Source: Zeus faber
Taxonomy: Eukaryota; Chordata; Actinopteri; Zeiformes; Zeidae
Reading direction: 5' to 3'
Assembly: GCA_960531495.1 (NCBI GenBank)
Contig: CAUIJY010000068.1
Coordinates: forward strand, 2,570,071 to 2,634,070
Length of the DNA: 64,000 bases
Both the position numbers and the translations under genes were made by a program. The notes beneath the pieces were generated by a model. The model ran no database searches. It had not been told where the DNA came from and was given only the letters and a program-made list of their open reading frames with translations. The stretch's first letter is position 1; every line of letters starts with the position of its first letter. Shown here one piece after another: positions 47,675 to 59,130 of this stretch.

Positions 47675-48493
47675 CTAACACACTTCAATTAACTGAACAA
47701 CTTACCAGTGAGCGCTCAGCAGTTGATTCTGCTGTCGGCTCCCCTCAACCGTCCTCTATTGTTTTGTATCCAGGAGATTTTCTGCAGTTTGTTGGTTTTT
47801 TTATTCTCTTTTTAGTTAGTAGTTTAGTTTAGTTTAGTTTAGTAGTTAGTGCTTTTAGTTGGCCTTTTGTCAAGACATTGTCTTAAATCGACATTTTGCT
47901 CTATGATTTCACAGGTGGACACAACACCAGTAGCGTCGCCGGAATGATCCATCCCGTTATCAACTTGTTCCATCGCATCTTTCTAGCGCTGTCCAGTGTG
48001 GAGAATTTTATATTGTTTTTATATCAACAATTGTATATCAATTTTATATCAAGAAAATTTTGCTTTGCTTACATGGGAAAGCCACGGTGGGACATTGGCA
48101 GAAAGCTACTGCCTCCAAGAGGACACTGGGAACGGAGCAGGTTTGCTTTGTTCGTTGTTTTTCTTCTTTTTTCAATGACATTTTTGATAGTAGTACTTCA
48201 TTTTAGTTTTATTTTGTCCATGCATTTCATTCTCTTGCTTTTTTTTAGGGGAAGGCAGCACCAACCGTTGTGGAGGTGTCTTCAAAGCCACACCTGCCAG
48301 TGATGTGCCAGTTCTTGTGAAGGAATAGCAGCGCTCTCAAACATTTGTCAAAGGTCAGAGTGATGCTGCTCCTTATTATCCTGATATGGAGAGTGCTACA
48401 GTGTTTTCTGATGTTGCAGCAGAGCTTGACGCTAGCAGTTCTGTCATGGGAACAATTGATGTCACTTCTATCAGCGGAACAGGTGATAGCTGA
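46447..48493 (+). pseudogene. Degenerate multi-exon SGNH-hydrolase-like gene (copy 2)
   Basis: Duplicate of 37720-39765 with the same blocks (GDSHLR near 46605, VFVLDFLPRLT near 46948, the acidic tail near 48365) and the same disruptions. Decay therefore came before the duplication. Differences from copy 1 are few; one is a single-base change near 47500 (AAGGGGCAG instead of AAGGGACAG). Confidence 0.55.
47639..47671 (+). repeat. CA microsatellite (copy 2)
   Basis: The same CA run in the second duplicate. Its length is nearly unchanged from copy 1, which is another sign of a recent duplication because such runs vary quickly. Confidence 0.95.
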
Positions 48494-49157
48494 GAACATT
48501 TTTTAACAAAGAAAAACGTAGAACACTTTCAGTGCCGGGAAAGCATACATTGAGTGTTTACACAAATGGTCCTTTTACGATCTAGAAAAACTGAGATAAC
48601 GACTAAAACTTTCGTGACAGTGATATACAGGAATGTAAGATCTCTTGTGAAAGAGTCGGGCGTCACCAAACAAACATATGCCTCAGCATTCAGACATCAC
48701 TTGGTGGTAGAATTATATCATTCATTAACATTGATCATCATTTTTCTCTCACACTCCCTTCTGTTGTTCCCAGTGGAATGATACAAAAGGAAAATGCAAT
48801 AATGCTTAAGTATAATATAATTGAGGCAAAGGGATCAGAAAATGATGTATAAATTGAGTACAATACATTTATACAGAGATATTGTTTTATCTGTGTCCTT
48901 TTGATGGAGGGGCCAAGGAAAATGATGACCATATAACAAGGTGGGAAGTGGCCAGGTGTAATCAAATGTGGAGCAGAAGTCCAGCGGTGGAGCCGTCTGT
49001 GGGGCGCCAATGTTGGTGTAGAAAGCCCCTTCGATAACTGCTTCCAAAACACACATTTCTTCGGCTGTGGTAAGGGGAATGGCAGTAACCCAAGTAGCCT
49101 ATGTAGGTATGGTTGAAGTGGTTCCATCGCAGTTGCAGGGTGAGCAGCGTTCAGCGT

Positions 49158-49418
49158 ACACTCACGTTGTCTCCTCAACGAGTACCTAGAGGGGAGTAGG
49201 AACTTTCTTGCGATGAGATACGTGTATCCATATTGGTCGTTCTACCACCTTAACTGCTGCTGCAGTGGTGCGGGTCCCTAACCCTGCTGGAAAGGTCCTA
49301 GGAATCTGGCAGAGTTCCAGCTTTTCCTCTGTAAGTCGCGATCACCACCCATTCACCTGGTCAGCGGCCGTGTAGAGGTCCTTCAAGTGGGACGGGTAGG
49401 GCTGCTTTGACCTGGGCA
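49158..49418 (-). pseudogene. Retroviral integrase C-terminal fragment (copy 2)
   Basis: Duplicate of the fragment at 40430-40690, nearly identical. Confidence 0.5.
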
Positions 49419-49517
49419 CATAGACTTAAACACTTGGGTGAGAGACACATTTTGACAACATTGTTTGGTATAGGTCCAAGATTGTTAAATGGGCGTTAAA
49501 TAGTTGAATAGCAGACT

Positions 49518-49943
49518 ACAGGCTCAGTACAAAAATGAATGTATGCACACTCGTGTAACAACAGAATAATATTATCACAATGTCTAATATGTAGGAGATA
49601 ATAGGCGGCCATTTTGACACGCCCATGCATGGCACCACTAGAATATCAAATGACACACTGGGACTGACGAGTGTGCAAAGATTTGTGAATTTCCAAGTAT
49701 CTTTTGGAACATGAAATTGTACGTGTTGCCACGCCCACACCGTGTGCCAAAATATATATGTATTTTAATAAGTTTTAGCTGTGAAGGTGTCTTGTAGACA
49801 CTCGTCAAGTTTGAAGTCGATCCGATAAATGGCCAAGGAGGAGTTTCACGAAAGTACAAAGCATAAATATGACTAAAAAGTCAGGAAAATTCAAAATGGC
49901 CGACTTCCTGTTGGGTTTCCGTCATGGCGGAAATATATATTTT
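49518..49943 (-). repeat. Dispersed repeat, minus-oriented unit (copy 2)
   Basis: Duplicate of 40790-41215. Confidence 0.8.
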
Positions 49944-50017
49944 TTCCAAGTCTAGAGAGGTTACAAATGTGTACCGAATTTTGGGAGTTTACGTGGAAAA
50001 AGGTGAATAGGTCAGAA

Positions 50018-50743
50018 AATTATTATTTTATTTTCTAGGGTGGCGTGGCAACACGTAAAATTTCATGTTCCAAAGATACTAATTCACGAAACTTTGCGCA
50101 CTTGTTAGTCCCAGTGTGGCAATTGATATTGTATGAGTTGCCTGCATGGGCGTGGCAAAATGGCCCGACACACCCTGTTGAAAATTTCAAAACATCAAAC
50201 CTATTCACTTTTTACCATGAAATTCACAAAATTCGGGACACTTTTGTAACTTCTTGGATTAAATGTGTAATTTTAGTCACTTTCCGTTCATTTTCTCGCT
50301 TTGTACTTTCGTAAACTCCTCCGAGGCCATTTATCTGGCTTCAAACTTGGCGAGTGTCTACAAGACACCTTCACGATTAAAAGATATTAAAAAAAATAAT
50401 AATTGTCACACGATGTGGCCGTGGCAAAGCGTTGGATTTCGTGTTCCAAAAAAAGCTGTGTTTTTGTAATATTTTATCCACTTTTTATGCTTTGTACTTT
50501 CGTGAACTTCTCCTGGGGGATTTTTTGGATTGAGACTCATTGGGGATTAAAAGTTATTAAAACATTTTTTTTTCGTCACGATGCGGGTGTGGCAACGCGT
50601 TGAATTTTATGTTCAAAAAAACAGTTTACGTGACTTTTGGGGCCTTGAGAAACTACAAAATTATTGCAAAACTTTGCACACTCTTCAGTCCCAGTGTGGC
50701 ATTTAATATTCTATGGGTCCTATACATGGGCGTGTCAAAATGA
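50018..50743 (+). repeat. Dispersed repeat, plus-oriented tandem units (copy 2)
   Basis: Duplicate of 41290-42015. It abuts the env end of the retrovirus fossil, and no 3' LTR is recognisable between them. Confidence 0.75.
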
Positions 50744-50757
50744 TCAACTAGATGCAG

Positions 50758-51480
50758 TTATCGTGGATGAGGATGTCGGGGTCCTGGTGCTGGGGAAAGG
50801 AGGCCCATACCTATAGCAACATAGGTGTCGCCACATTCCTTCTGTCTCAATGCCATGTACGCTTGTATTTCTGGTTTTCCCAACGCAGTCATGATGCATT
50901 TTTCACTAGAGTACAAATGCATGGTATACAACAACATCCACATACAATTAACAGAGCAGCAATGATAGCAACGTTGATTATGCATGATAAAATGAGGCCT
51001 TTTCATTTGGAAAACATAGAGTCCAACCAACCAGTGATGTGATCATCCATTCCTGCATTTTCTTTTAGTTCTACGCTCCGTGAGTGGAGTAGCAATTCCT
51101 CCTACTGGTTCCTGTGTTTATAAGCACATTACTCCATGCCCCACAATCAATATGGGTACCTTAAACCTCGTCCAGCCACCAGTCACTTGTTAGTCTAGGG
51201 TTGGTGGACCACGCATATTTCTCATTCCACTGGTACTGCTCCTACCCTGTGGAATCACACTTTATTATGGAACAGAAATCAACATTGAATGCCAGGATTT
51301 GTCCTTCATAGGCATAAATGACAAGAACTGTTTCTTTCATTCGGCCCCACTCTTTGACCTTTGTCATATACTGGTCATACGATAATTGGGGTCCCACTTG
51401 GTAAGAATATGTATACTGTGTAGGGTCCAGGACTTCTCCTAGGGTAAACAAAAAAAATATTATTTTTTTTTTACATGGTT
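50758..51480 (-). pseudogene. env: env remnant of the endogenous retrovirus
   Basis: Continuous with the integrase end at its right. It holds the hydrophobic anchor plus IVCGCCCIPCIC near 50896-50995 and a start-like frame MFTLGEVLDPTQYTY at 51451. In intact relatives env is made from a spliced RNA and sits in the virion envelope. This is a short, broken fossil. Confidence 0.6.
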
Positions 51481-51539
51481 AATTACAGAATGCTTACGTC
51501 TTTCAGCTGGATCCTTGTTTCTGTGAGAGTTCTTGCGGG

Positions 51540-52650
51540 TGGGGTGACAGGGGCGCAGTGGGAGAGGTGGTGACAGGGAGCACCAGTTTTATTTTTGAGC
51601 TTTACTGCATGTGAGGTGGCCAACACTACCTCCCAAGGTCCAGTCCACCTTGGCTCAGGCCACTTCTGTTTGTGGACCTTGATGTGGACCCAGTCTCCGG
51701 GGCTGACCACCAGGGTGTGGGGCAGTCTGGGGCAGTGTTCTTGACCTGTGAATACAAAACTCGAGATACTGCGGTTAGTGCTTTGACATATTCAGGTAAA
51801 CCTTCCTGGAAATCATCAAAAGCGGGTGATTTAGCTGGTAGGTTGTGAGGACCTGGCATGGGGCGGCCTGTTGATATCTCGTGTGGGCTAAGATGTGTTT
51901 GACTATGGGGAGAGGTCTCGCATGGACATTAATGCTAGGGGTAGGGCATCTACCCACGTTAGTTTAGTCGTTTTTGTGATGTTCTGTAGAGACATACTGA
52001 GTTGCTGTTTTGTCTCTATCAGCACCTTGGCCATTTTTTCTTTCAACGTCTGGTTTGCACTTTCAACTAGGCCTTTTGACTGGGGGTGATAGACTGAACC
52101 AGATCTATGGGAGATACCTAATGCCTGTTCTACCTGGCTGAGTTTTTTATCGCTGGTAAAATGAGATCCATTATCCGAGCAGATAACTGTGGGGTAACCC
52201 CACCGAGGAATGCGTTTTTTCCATAACCATTTAATCACAGATACTGCATCCTCTCTTTTGCAAGGGACTGCTTCTACCCATTTGGAGAATCGATCTACCA
52301 TCACAAGTAGGTATCTGTACCCTTGTACTCTGTTGTCCCTGCCCATGCCGGTGTAATCTATGCATATTTCTCTGAAGGGGTAGGGGGGCACTGAGAATGT
52401 TCCCAAAGGTCTTTGGTAGACTGTCTTCTTATTTAGCTCGTGACAGACGACGCATTCTGCAATATGGTTGGCCACCATTTCCTCCAGGTAGGGATGCCAC
52501 CAGTCCTGTTTGAGCCTGTTGGTGGTTCTTTTGGGTCCTTCATGAGTCTGTCCATGTGCATCCTTGATGAGGTAGACCAGGAGTGCGGCTGGTGCTACTG
52601 GGCGCCCATCGTGGCTTCTCCATAGGCCGCTGGTGCATGTGGCTCCTTTC
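51540..52650 (-). pseudogene. pol: Integrase of the endogenous retrovirus
   Basis: The N-terminal zinc-binding pattern is visible as HGQTH and CVVC (about 52440-52556). The catalytic acidic residues sit in CIDYTG (near 52358), CSDNGSHF (near 52175) and [11 protein letters not shown] (near 52064). The C-terminal GPW-type DNA-binding region (EPRWTGPWEVVLATSHAVK) lies near 51600-51660. In the family the enzyme inserts viral DNA into the host genome. Fossil, broken. Confidence 0.9.
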
Positions 52651-52769
52651 TTCTGCCACTGCGAGTGTTCGTTCCATTTCGCTTCTTTCTGCACTTCTTT
52701 CAGATGTTCCTCTGACAAATTGAGGGCGTTGTCTTCAGTAAATACAATCATCATTGCTGCGCTTTCTTT

Positions 52770-53210
52770 TAGGTTCCCTCCTGCTTCTTTTGCTGCTGTG
52801 TCGGCTGCGTTTGAATTTCCTTTGGAGTGTCCTTTGCATTTGATGATCTGGATTTTTCGGGGGAGATGTATAGCTTCCAGGAGGGCAAGTATGAGGTCTT
52901 TGTGTTTTACCGGGGCTCCTGCTGACGTTTGGAGTCCTCTTTTCATCCATATGGCTACATCCACGTGAGCTGCAGCGTGTGCGTATGCTGAGTCGGTGAA
53001 TATGTTTGCATTTTTGTTTTTTGAGATTTTTAATGCTTTCACCGAGGCGTCGAGTTCTGCTTTTTGTGCTGATGCTGGTTGTTCTATCATCCCACTTCTT
53101 AGGGTGACGTGGTGTCCATTAATTTGTTGAATGGCTGCGTATGATGCTCTATTTCCCTCTTCTTCTTTGAAACAACAACCATCTATAAACAGGACAATTT
53201 CTGCATCGGG
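52770..53210 (-). pseudogene. pol: RNase H domain of the endogenous retrovirus
   Basis: Recognised by VLFIDGCCF (first catalytic Asp near 53183), the [10 protein letters not shown] helix, FTDSAYA, and the late [19 protein letters not shown] motif. It normally degrades the RNA strand during reverse transcription. Fossil. Confidence 0.85.
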
Positions 53211-53559
53211 GTCAGATGTTCCATCCAAGTCTGTGCGGCCCTTTGCTTCCAGTTTCATGAGCTGTACGCAGTCATGGGTGCCATCTGCATACTGTAGTCC
53301 GCCGGCCAAGTTGATTCCATCGGCTGTGTACAAGACATTGTCTCTTTCCAGGGTGACATGCAAGCGCATCTTGTGTTTTGGTGTGGTAAAGGTGAAATCC
53401 GTTTGATCGAGGTAGGATTTGACTCCATGAGTGGTATGCACGATGGTGGGGTGGTAGAAAGTAATGTGGTCGGTTCTCGTAGGGCGTGTGCGATGGCAGC
53501 CGTGTGTCGTCCACATCCGGAGAGTCCATGTTCCACTGTGTCGAGTTTGCAACTGTGGT

Positions 53560-54640
53560 GAGCCAGGATCGCGCGCTCACCGTGTCGAGGCTGCCAGAGC
53601 ACAGCTTGACAATTCCGTGCTTTTCAGTAACGTCCAAATGGAACGAGGAAGAGATGTCTGGGGTGCATAGGTGTTCGGCCTTCCCCATGAGTTGTTTCAA
53701 TCTTATGAACGCTTCCTCCGCACTTGTGGTCCAGTTCAGTGGTGCCTTGACGTTCCGATGGCCAGCTTCCGCAATGGGTTCGCGTGGGGGAACAGTGTGG
53801 TCCACATAATCAGCTATGTGGTGTCTGCTATAGCCAGTGAGTCCCAGGAATGCTAGCATTTGCTGCACGGTGGTGGGTTTAGGGTACTGGAGCATTGCCT
53901 GTTGTCTTTCCGGGTTGATGTATCTCTTATCTCCCGTGATCCTTTTTCCCAGGAATACCACTTCTGTGCGGCAGACCTGTGCTTTTTCCTTCCTGATTTT
54001 GTAGCCACATTTTGCGATGCGCCGTAGCAGGGATTTGGTGGCCGTGAGGCAATTTTCTACTGTGGTGATGTCCATGAGGATGTCGTCGACATACTGGATG
54101 AGTAGGAGTTCCTTGAGATCTGCCTTCAGGCAGGCGTTGAATATGGTTGGCGTGCATGTGAATCCTCGTAGCATTCTTGTGTAGGTCTAAGAGCATTTTT
54201 TAAATGTGAATGCAAACATATCTTGACTTTCTTTGGCCAAGGGGAGGCAAAAAAATGCGTTGGCCAGGTCGATGACGGTGAAAAATTGATGACTCGGGGA
54301 GCCTGCATGCAGGGCGACATGGGGGTTGGGCACTTTTTCAGTAATGGGTTGGACCACCTGGTTGATACGTCGCAGATCGTGGACCAGGCGCCATGAGTGT
54401 CCTCCAGCCTTGGGTACTGGTAGAATTTGTGTGTTCCACGGTGAATCCGCTGGTCGTAGAACTCCTGCTTGTAAGAGGCCTTCATTGGTGGAGGCTATTC
54501 GAGCAGCTGCCTCGGGCTTGACCTTGTACTGACCTTGCCAAATGGGCACAGCGTGGGCTTTCACTTTGATGTGTATATTGTGGTGTGGTGTGCAGCCAAC
54601 GTGATAGGGGCCGGTGGTCCAGAGGGTTGGCAGTAGTTGG
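53560..54640 (-). pseudogene. pol: Reverse transcriptase of the endogenous retrovirus
   Basis: Shows YKVKPEAAARI, GVLRPADSPWNTQILPV, WRLVHDLRRINQVV and FFTVIDLANAFFCLPL, then the catalytic IQYVDDILM near 54082-54100 and VVFLGKRITG with the thumb-like GLTGYSRHHI. The order and wording match gammaretrovirus-like enzymes, including YVDD. Fossil with breaks. Confidence 0.9.
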
Positions 54641-55149
54641 GCGAACATTTCTGCTGCCAGGGGGTGTTCTTCGATGCTTCCTTGATAAGTTCTTTCCAGG
54701 ACATTTCTTTCATATATGCCTTGTTCGTAGCTGTTGTGTCCTATTCTCCAAACCGATTTGTCTGGCGTGTGTTGCAACAGGGGGTTCGTTGTGGGGACCC
54801 AGGTGGGTTGGCGAGGGCTCTTTTGACCATGGGGCCCAATTGTTTGGCTGCATGGTTGGCTTCTACGGCTAGGGTCACATGTGGAACTGCGGTGTCATGA
54901 AGTAGATACCAGGATTGTTGGTCTGGTGTCAGGCGGACCGCTGCTGCAACTCCTTCGTGGCCCAGATAGAAGTCTGTTGTCTGGAGTCGTTCTTGTCGTC
55001 CCTCCTTTTTCGCTTCCCAGCCTTCGTCATAGATGTCATCACGGTGGCGTGTGAAACAGAGAGTGCAGTGTACGGGTCCAGCATCGACTTTTTCCAGAGT
55101 TGGTAGGTTTACAAAATGCCACCAGCCGGTGAGTGTGGGGTCGGGGGTG

Positions 55150-55520
55150 GTATCAGGAGTTCCACCTAAGACGAGTATACGTTCGAGGGGTATTAGCTCT
55201 TCTTTTGGCTCAGAGAAACTAACTTCCAGACCGTGGAGGTTACATATCACAGATGCCCCTGTTCTTCGGAGAAGGTCCCTTCCCATTAGGTTGGTGGGGC
55301 AGCTTGGTGAGTAGAGGTATTGGTGTCTGACTTTGTGAGGACCTATCTTGGTATGGAGGGGTGCGGTGAAGGGTTGGACTTGTGTCGTCCCAGAGAATCC
55401 AACAGTCCGTAATTTCCGAGTGGATAGTTGTATGTAGTACGTAGTATGTTGCCGGCCAGGTTCTTCAAGCAAGACACGTGACAGTGACAGTGACAGTAAT
55501 TCCTTGGATTGACAGTGATT
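55150..55520 (-). pseudogene. Protease region of the endogenous retrovirus
   Basis: The C-terminal motif NLMGRDLLRRTGA is typical of the end of retroviral aspartic proteases (GRDLL helix). I did not confirm the active-site triad in a readable frame. Fossil. Confidence 0.65.
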
Positions 55521-55720
55521 CCTTGGATTGTACATGGCACTACTGGTTCGGCATTTATTTTTGTCTGTACCACCACTTCCATGTCCCCTGGGCGCCTCTA
55601 TGCTCCATGCCATGGCGGGGTGTCCATGCGGGGTCCTCCCTTTCCTCTCGAGGAAGCTCCTCTTCCTCTCTGAGGGGGGCGGTAGGATCCTCTATATAAT
55701 TGCTGGTGCAGCTACGCCAC
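55520..55720 (-). pseudogene. Trace of the gag C-terminus
   Basis: A Gly/Arg/Pro-rich stretch (YRPPQRGRGASSR type) just upstream of protease resembles a nucleocapsid tail. Short and uncertain. Confidence 0.35.
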
Positions 55721-56697
55721 TAGTGGTCTTTTAGGTTATTACAGGTCAACTTTTTTTTTTTATTTGTATTTTTTTTTTTTATATTGCCCTTTTATCTAGG
55801 GCAATTTGAGGAGGTTGTTCATACACATACACACACAAAACCTCTATCACACATGCACAGACTCTATCAAACACACACTCTCTTAAACACAAAGACTGTC
55901 TCAAACACACACACGCCCGCGGTCTCTCTCACATTCACACACACGCATGGTACCTCTCTTTCCACACACACAAGGTACCTCGTTGCGCACACTCTCACTC
56001 ACACAGCCGGCAATACAATTTTACGCTAAGTCACGTGAATTGGGCCTTTAACCCTTTAATATTTGGTTTCTCTAAGAACCGGGCCTTTAACCCCTAAATG
56101 CTTGGCTTCCTTTTTACTTTAAAAATGATTCCGGGCCTTTCACCCTTAAATGAAATTACCGACTATCGACTACCCTTCTGAAGGCTGAGTTTAACATTTT
56201 TCATCGCCAGACATCACTTAGTTTAGGCATTTCGGAGGTCTTTTCAACAACCAGGCCTAAACGGGATTCGGAATTACTTCACGAGTTAAACATTGTTCAT
56301 CACCAAAACGTCGCTCAGTTTAGGCATACTGGATGTATTCTCTACACACGGGCCCAAACGTTACGTGGAATTACTACGCAATTTAAACACACAGCTGCTT
56401 CGAAGGGGGGTTTCCTAACCCGTTCCCTTAACTTACCTTACTACCGTTCTCATCAAACAATCCAATTTCTCCTCTCCACAATATTTAACAATTATTATTC
56501 ATGCATCATTCAACAATACATCCCCAAAACCAAAAAGTTGTTCGTCCAGCCTTAAACAGTACAACACTTCCACCTAAAATATTCCTATCTAATCTATGCA
56601 GACTTCATGAAATGGCTCTGCTCACCTTTTAGCGGGTACCCATGGAAGTATCGCAACCGTTCAGGCTTTCGGAACTCCTCTGCAGTCTTGTAATGGG
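55721..56697 (-). other. Leader region of the endogenous retrovirus with internal repeats
   Basis: No gag capsid motif is visible in the roughly 1 kb between the primer site and the gag trace. Instead there are T-runs (55745-55790), a degenerate CA-rich stretch (55815-56010), imperfect units with GGGCCTTTAACCC (56040-56145), and two imperfect units of about 108 bases with CAGTTTAGGCATACTGG/CTTAGTTTAGGCATTTCGG (about 56200-56400). The region looks largely replaced or expanded relative to an ordinary retroviral gag. Confidence 0.5.
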
Positions 56698-56715
56698 ATC
56701 ACGTCGGGGTCACCA
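56698..56715 (-). promoter_or_regulatory. Primer binding site, tRNA-Trp type
   Basis: On the minus strand this reads TGGTGACCCCGACGTGAT, all 18 bases of the tRNA-Trp primer site known from avian leukosis/sarcoma viruses. It lies three bases inside the LTR end, the normal position. This fixes the element's direction as right to left. Confidence 0.9.
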
Positions 56716-56718
56716 ATT

Positions 56719-57060
56719 TGTCGTGTTCAAAATTTCCAAATCCGGAATGATGGGATGAAACTGGAACTTTGAGCTACGGAGAGTTTATAGGACGGTTTGA
56801 GAATCTACCAAAAAATAAAAAACGTTTTACGTCGACGTGGTTAGTCCTAAGCTGCGTGTCTCATCTAGCATACATTTCACCCAGGAGTCTGCAGAAACTT
56901 TGTTTCCTCGTCACTTTGTTACAAACCACAGACCCCCCTTTGCGAGGCGGTCCCGCCTTTGTTATTTCCCATCTCCCGAGTATCTAGTTTCAGACTCCCC
57001 GCTGTGTGTGCGCCAGATTAACCGTTTCAGTGCCGGTTTCTAACTGGTTGCGTAGTTACA
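56719..57060 (-). repeat. Probable 5' LTR of the endogenous retrovirus
   Basis: About 342 bases between TGTAACTACGC (minus strand, 57060) and ACACGACA (56719), which gives TGT...ACA ends. The inner end is set by the primer site; the outer end is inferred from the TGT start. A TATAAA on the minus strand lies at 56784-56789. No second copy was found in the window to confirm the boundaries. Confidence 0.6.
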
Positions 57061-57304
57061 CCCAGTGTCTTTAGACATGTTTTAATTTTGGCTCTGACTG
57101 ATCAATAAAACTGTATTTCATAATTACCCACTATATGAATGATAGTAATGTACATGAATAAATTTATGTAATGTATACTGTAGTATACACACATATAGTT
57201 TTGCTATCGAGGATTAGTTCAATCTGTAATGTTATAGTTATAGTAGTATAGTTATATGTAGTACGTAATAGTTATAGTATATGTATATATATATAATTTT
57301 TTTT
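57061..57304. other. AT-rich spacer
   Basis: TAGTATA-type and ATATAT low-complexity sequence between the LTR and the next dispersed repeat. No gene seen. Confidence 0.5.
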
Positions 57305-57985
57305 TTTTCTCACAAAACCCAACAGGAAGTCGGCCATTTTTAATTTTCCTGACTTTTTAGTCATATTTATGTTTTGTACTTTAGCGAAACTCCTCCTTGG
57401 CGATTTATCGGATCGGCTTCACACTTGACGAGTGTCTACAAGACACCTTCACAGCTTAACATTATCAAAATATATATATTTTTTGGCACACGGTGTGGTC
57501 GTGGCAACACGTTAAATTTCATGTTCCAAAAGATACTTGGAAATTCACGAAACTTTGTGCACTCGTCAGTCCCAGTGTGGCAATTGATATTCTATGGGTT
57601 CCGTGCTTGGGCATGGCAAAATGACCGGACACGCCCTGTTGAAAATTTCAAAACATCAAACCTATTCACTTTTTAACATGAAATTGGGTATATTAATGTA
57701 ACATCACTAGACTCAAAAAAAATTATATTGCCGCCATGACCGACACCCAACCAACAGGAAGGTGGCCATATTGGATTTAATGTGCGCAAACTCCTAGGGG
57801 ATTCATCAGATCGACTTCAAAGTTCGCGAGTGTCTACAAGACACTTTGGGGATTAAATTTATTAAAACATTGGGTTTTCGTCACACAATGTGGGCATGGC
57901 ACTGTGTTGAATTGAAGTGTTAACCTGACTTTTGGGGCCTTAAGAAACTCGAAAAATCACAAAACTTTACACACTCAAGATCAAA
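57305..57985 (+). repeat. Dispersed repeat (same family as 41290-42015)
   Basis: Two diverged units in tandem, each with CGAGTGTCTACAAGACAC (57432 and 57828). They are preceded by ACAGGAAGTCGGCCATTT or CAACAGGAAGGTGGCCATAT and contain GTGGCAACACGTTAAATTTC and CAGTCCCAGTGTGGCAATTG. Here the CATTTTT...CCTCCTTGGCGATTTATCGG edge is present, so the unit start is probably the ACAGGAAGT word. Confidence 0.8.
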
Positions 57986-58103
57986 CCTATTCACTTTTTT
58001 AGTATCTCCTCCGAGATCTGCATAGAATTCCGGCAGGTTTTCCTCTTGTCTTTCTCCTCCGTCGGCGTATTGGTAAACACAGTGGCGGCAGGACAAAGAG
58101 ATC

Positions 58104-58289
58104 TTAGTACGTACTCCGGTAAGTTGCGAAAAAGTCCCTATGAGGTGTCGAACAGACGTCCAGGAGTGCTTGTCGTTCATATTGTAATAGCGACAGTGCA
58201 CTGCATGCAAAAATAAGAACAATACAAATAGTAATAAACACAAAACTAAGAGTTGAATGCAGAGCCGGTGTGTCCATACTACGGCGCAC
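58104..58289 (-). CDS. Small minus-strand frame with a signal-anchor-like helix, uncertain
   Basis: 61 codons starting MRRSMDTPALHST, then a hydrophobic run LSFVFITICIVLIFACSAL and QYERQALLDVCST. The pattern of a signal-like helix followed by Y-x-R-Q-A-L-L-D resembles the start of some teleost repeat-encoded proteins I remember, but I cannot name one. The frame next to it (57920-58243) continues with cysteines and charged residues. Possibly a decayed exon or mobile-element start. Confidence 0.25.
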   Translation of the reverse strand: MRRSMDTPALHSTLSFVFITICIVLIFACSALSLLQYERQALLDVCSTPHRDFFATYRSTY

Positions 58290-59130
58290 CCGGAAGTTAG
58301 TCCGGGTTAACTCATAAGTTAGCTAGCTTCCTCTGCTGAACCAATATTTTACTAAAATGACTTTTACAACTCTCTTTGCTCCAACTTCCATCCTTAACAA
58401 AGAATCCCAAATGCATCATTTGCTAACTTTCCCACTTTCATTGTCTTTCACATCAACTTCCATAATCATTTCAGCCTGTCAACTAACTTTACAGCTCTCT
58501 CGCCTTGTTATATTTTTTTCAAATAAATTTAAAGCCTTACAGTATCCTTTCCAGAAATCCTACCAGATATTTAGATTATAACGCTACTTTTAAACCAAGG
58601 ACTCATGTGGGAAACTAGTTTGACATGTTGTGTACAACACACATACTATGCTTACTGTATCTCACATTTATACATTTGCTTGTTTTTAATCGCGATTTTC
58701 ATCAGCCATGTAGCTAAACATACCCCGAGACACTGATAAAATGTCTCCGAACTCATCTCATCCATACGTGCTCCAGAGTGATCCATCGGCCAGGCGGTCA
58801 CACGCCTCAAACACCATTTCAATCACCCAAGGATTCATTCATTCAACGCTTTTGCTAGGATGGGTCAAGAATAATCTATAATAATCATGTATTTAATAAT
58901 GTCGATTTTATTATTGGATAACATAAAGCAAATAAACAGACAAAAACCACGATTCTCTTGGTCAATGCAAAATTGGCTACTTCATAAGTAAGGCATACAT
59001 TTTTAATGTACAACACATCTCTGAGTACTTAAAAAAGCCCTCTATATAATACATTTCTCTTTATTCTTCTTCATAATATTGTTCTTATACTGTAGCTAAC
59101 CAATAATAAATGAAATACTTTTTACCATTA
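58290..59130. other. AT-rich sequence without a recognised gene
   Basis: No motif seen. It may contain the downstream tail of the hAT remnant, but I found no second terminal inverted repeat (CAGGGGTCGG type) here. Confidence 0.4.

Larger units (their letters stand above)
42808..51534 (+). repeat. 8.73-kb tandem segmental duplication, copy 2
   Basis: Second copy of the duplicated unit. It runs directly into the rest of the retrovirus (GCGGGTGGGGTGACAGGG, integrase end), so this copy's right junction is the original one. The left junction of copy 1 is the original at the other side. Confidence 0.97.
50750..57060 (-). mobile_element. Endogenous retrovirus, class-I (gamma/epsilon-like) fish type, broken
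   Basis: A retrovirus fossil on the minus strand. From its 5' end (right) it has a probable LTR, a tRNA-Trp-type primer site, a leader with repeats, a trace of the gag end, protease, reverse transcriptase with YVDD, RNase H, integrase with zinc-binding and catalytic motifs, and a short env remnant. No 3' LTR was recognised, and most of gag is not represented. The frames contain many breaks (on the order of ten or more). The RT/IN style and the CysCysCys membrane anchor point to class-I-type fish retroviruses. Its env end and integrase tip were copied by the later 8.73-kb duplication. Confidence 0.85.

Noticed and set aside
57374-57676. 100-codon frame (MYFSETPPWRFIG type) as a gene with paralogues at 40910 and 49638
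   Set aside because: All instances lie inside the dispersed repeat family, on either strand, with differing lengths; they mirror the repeat.
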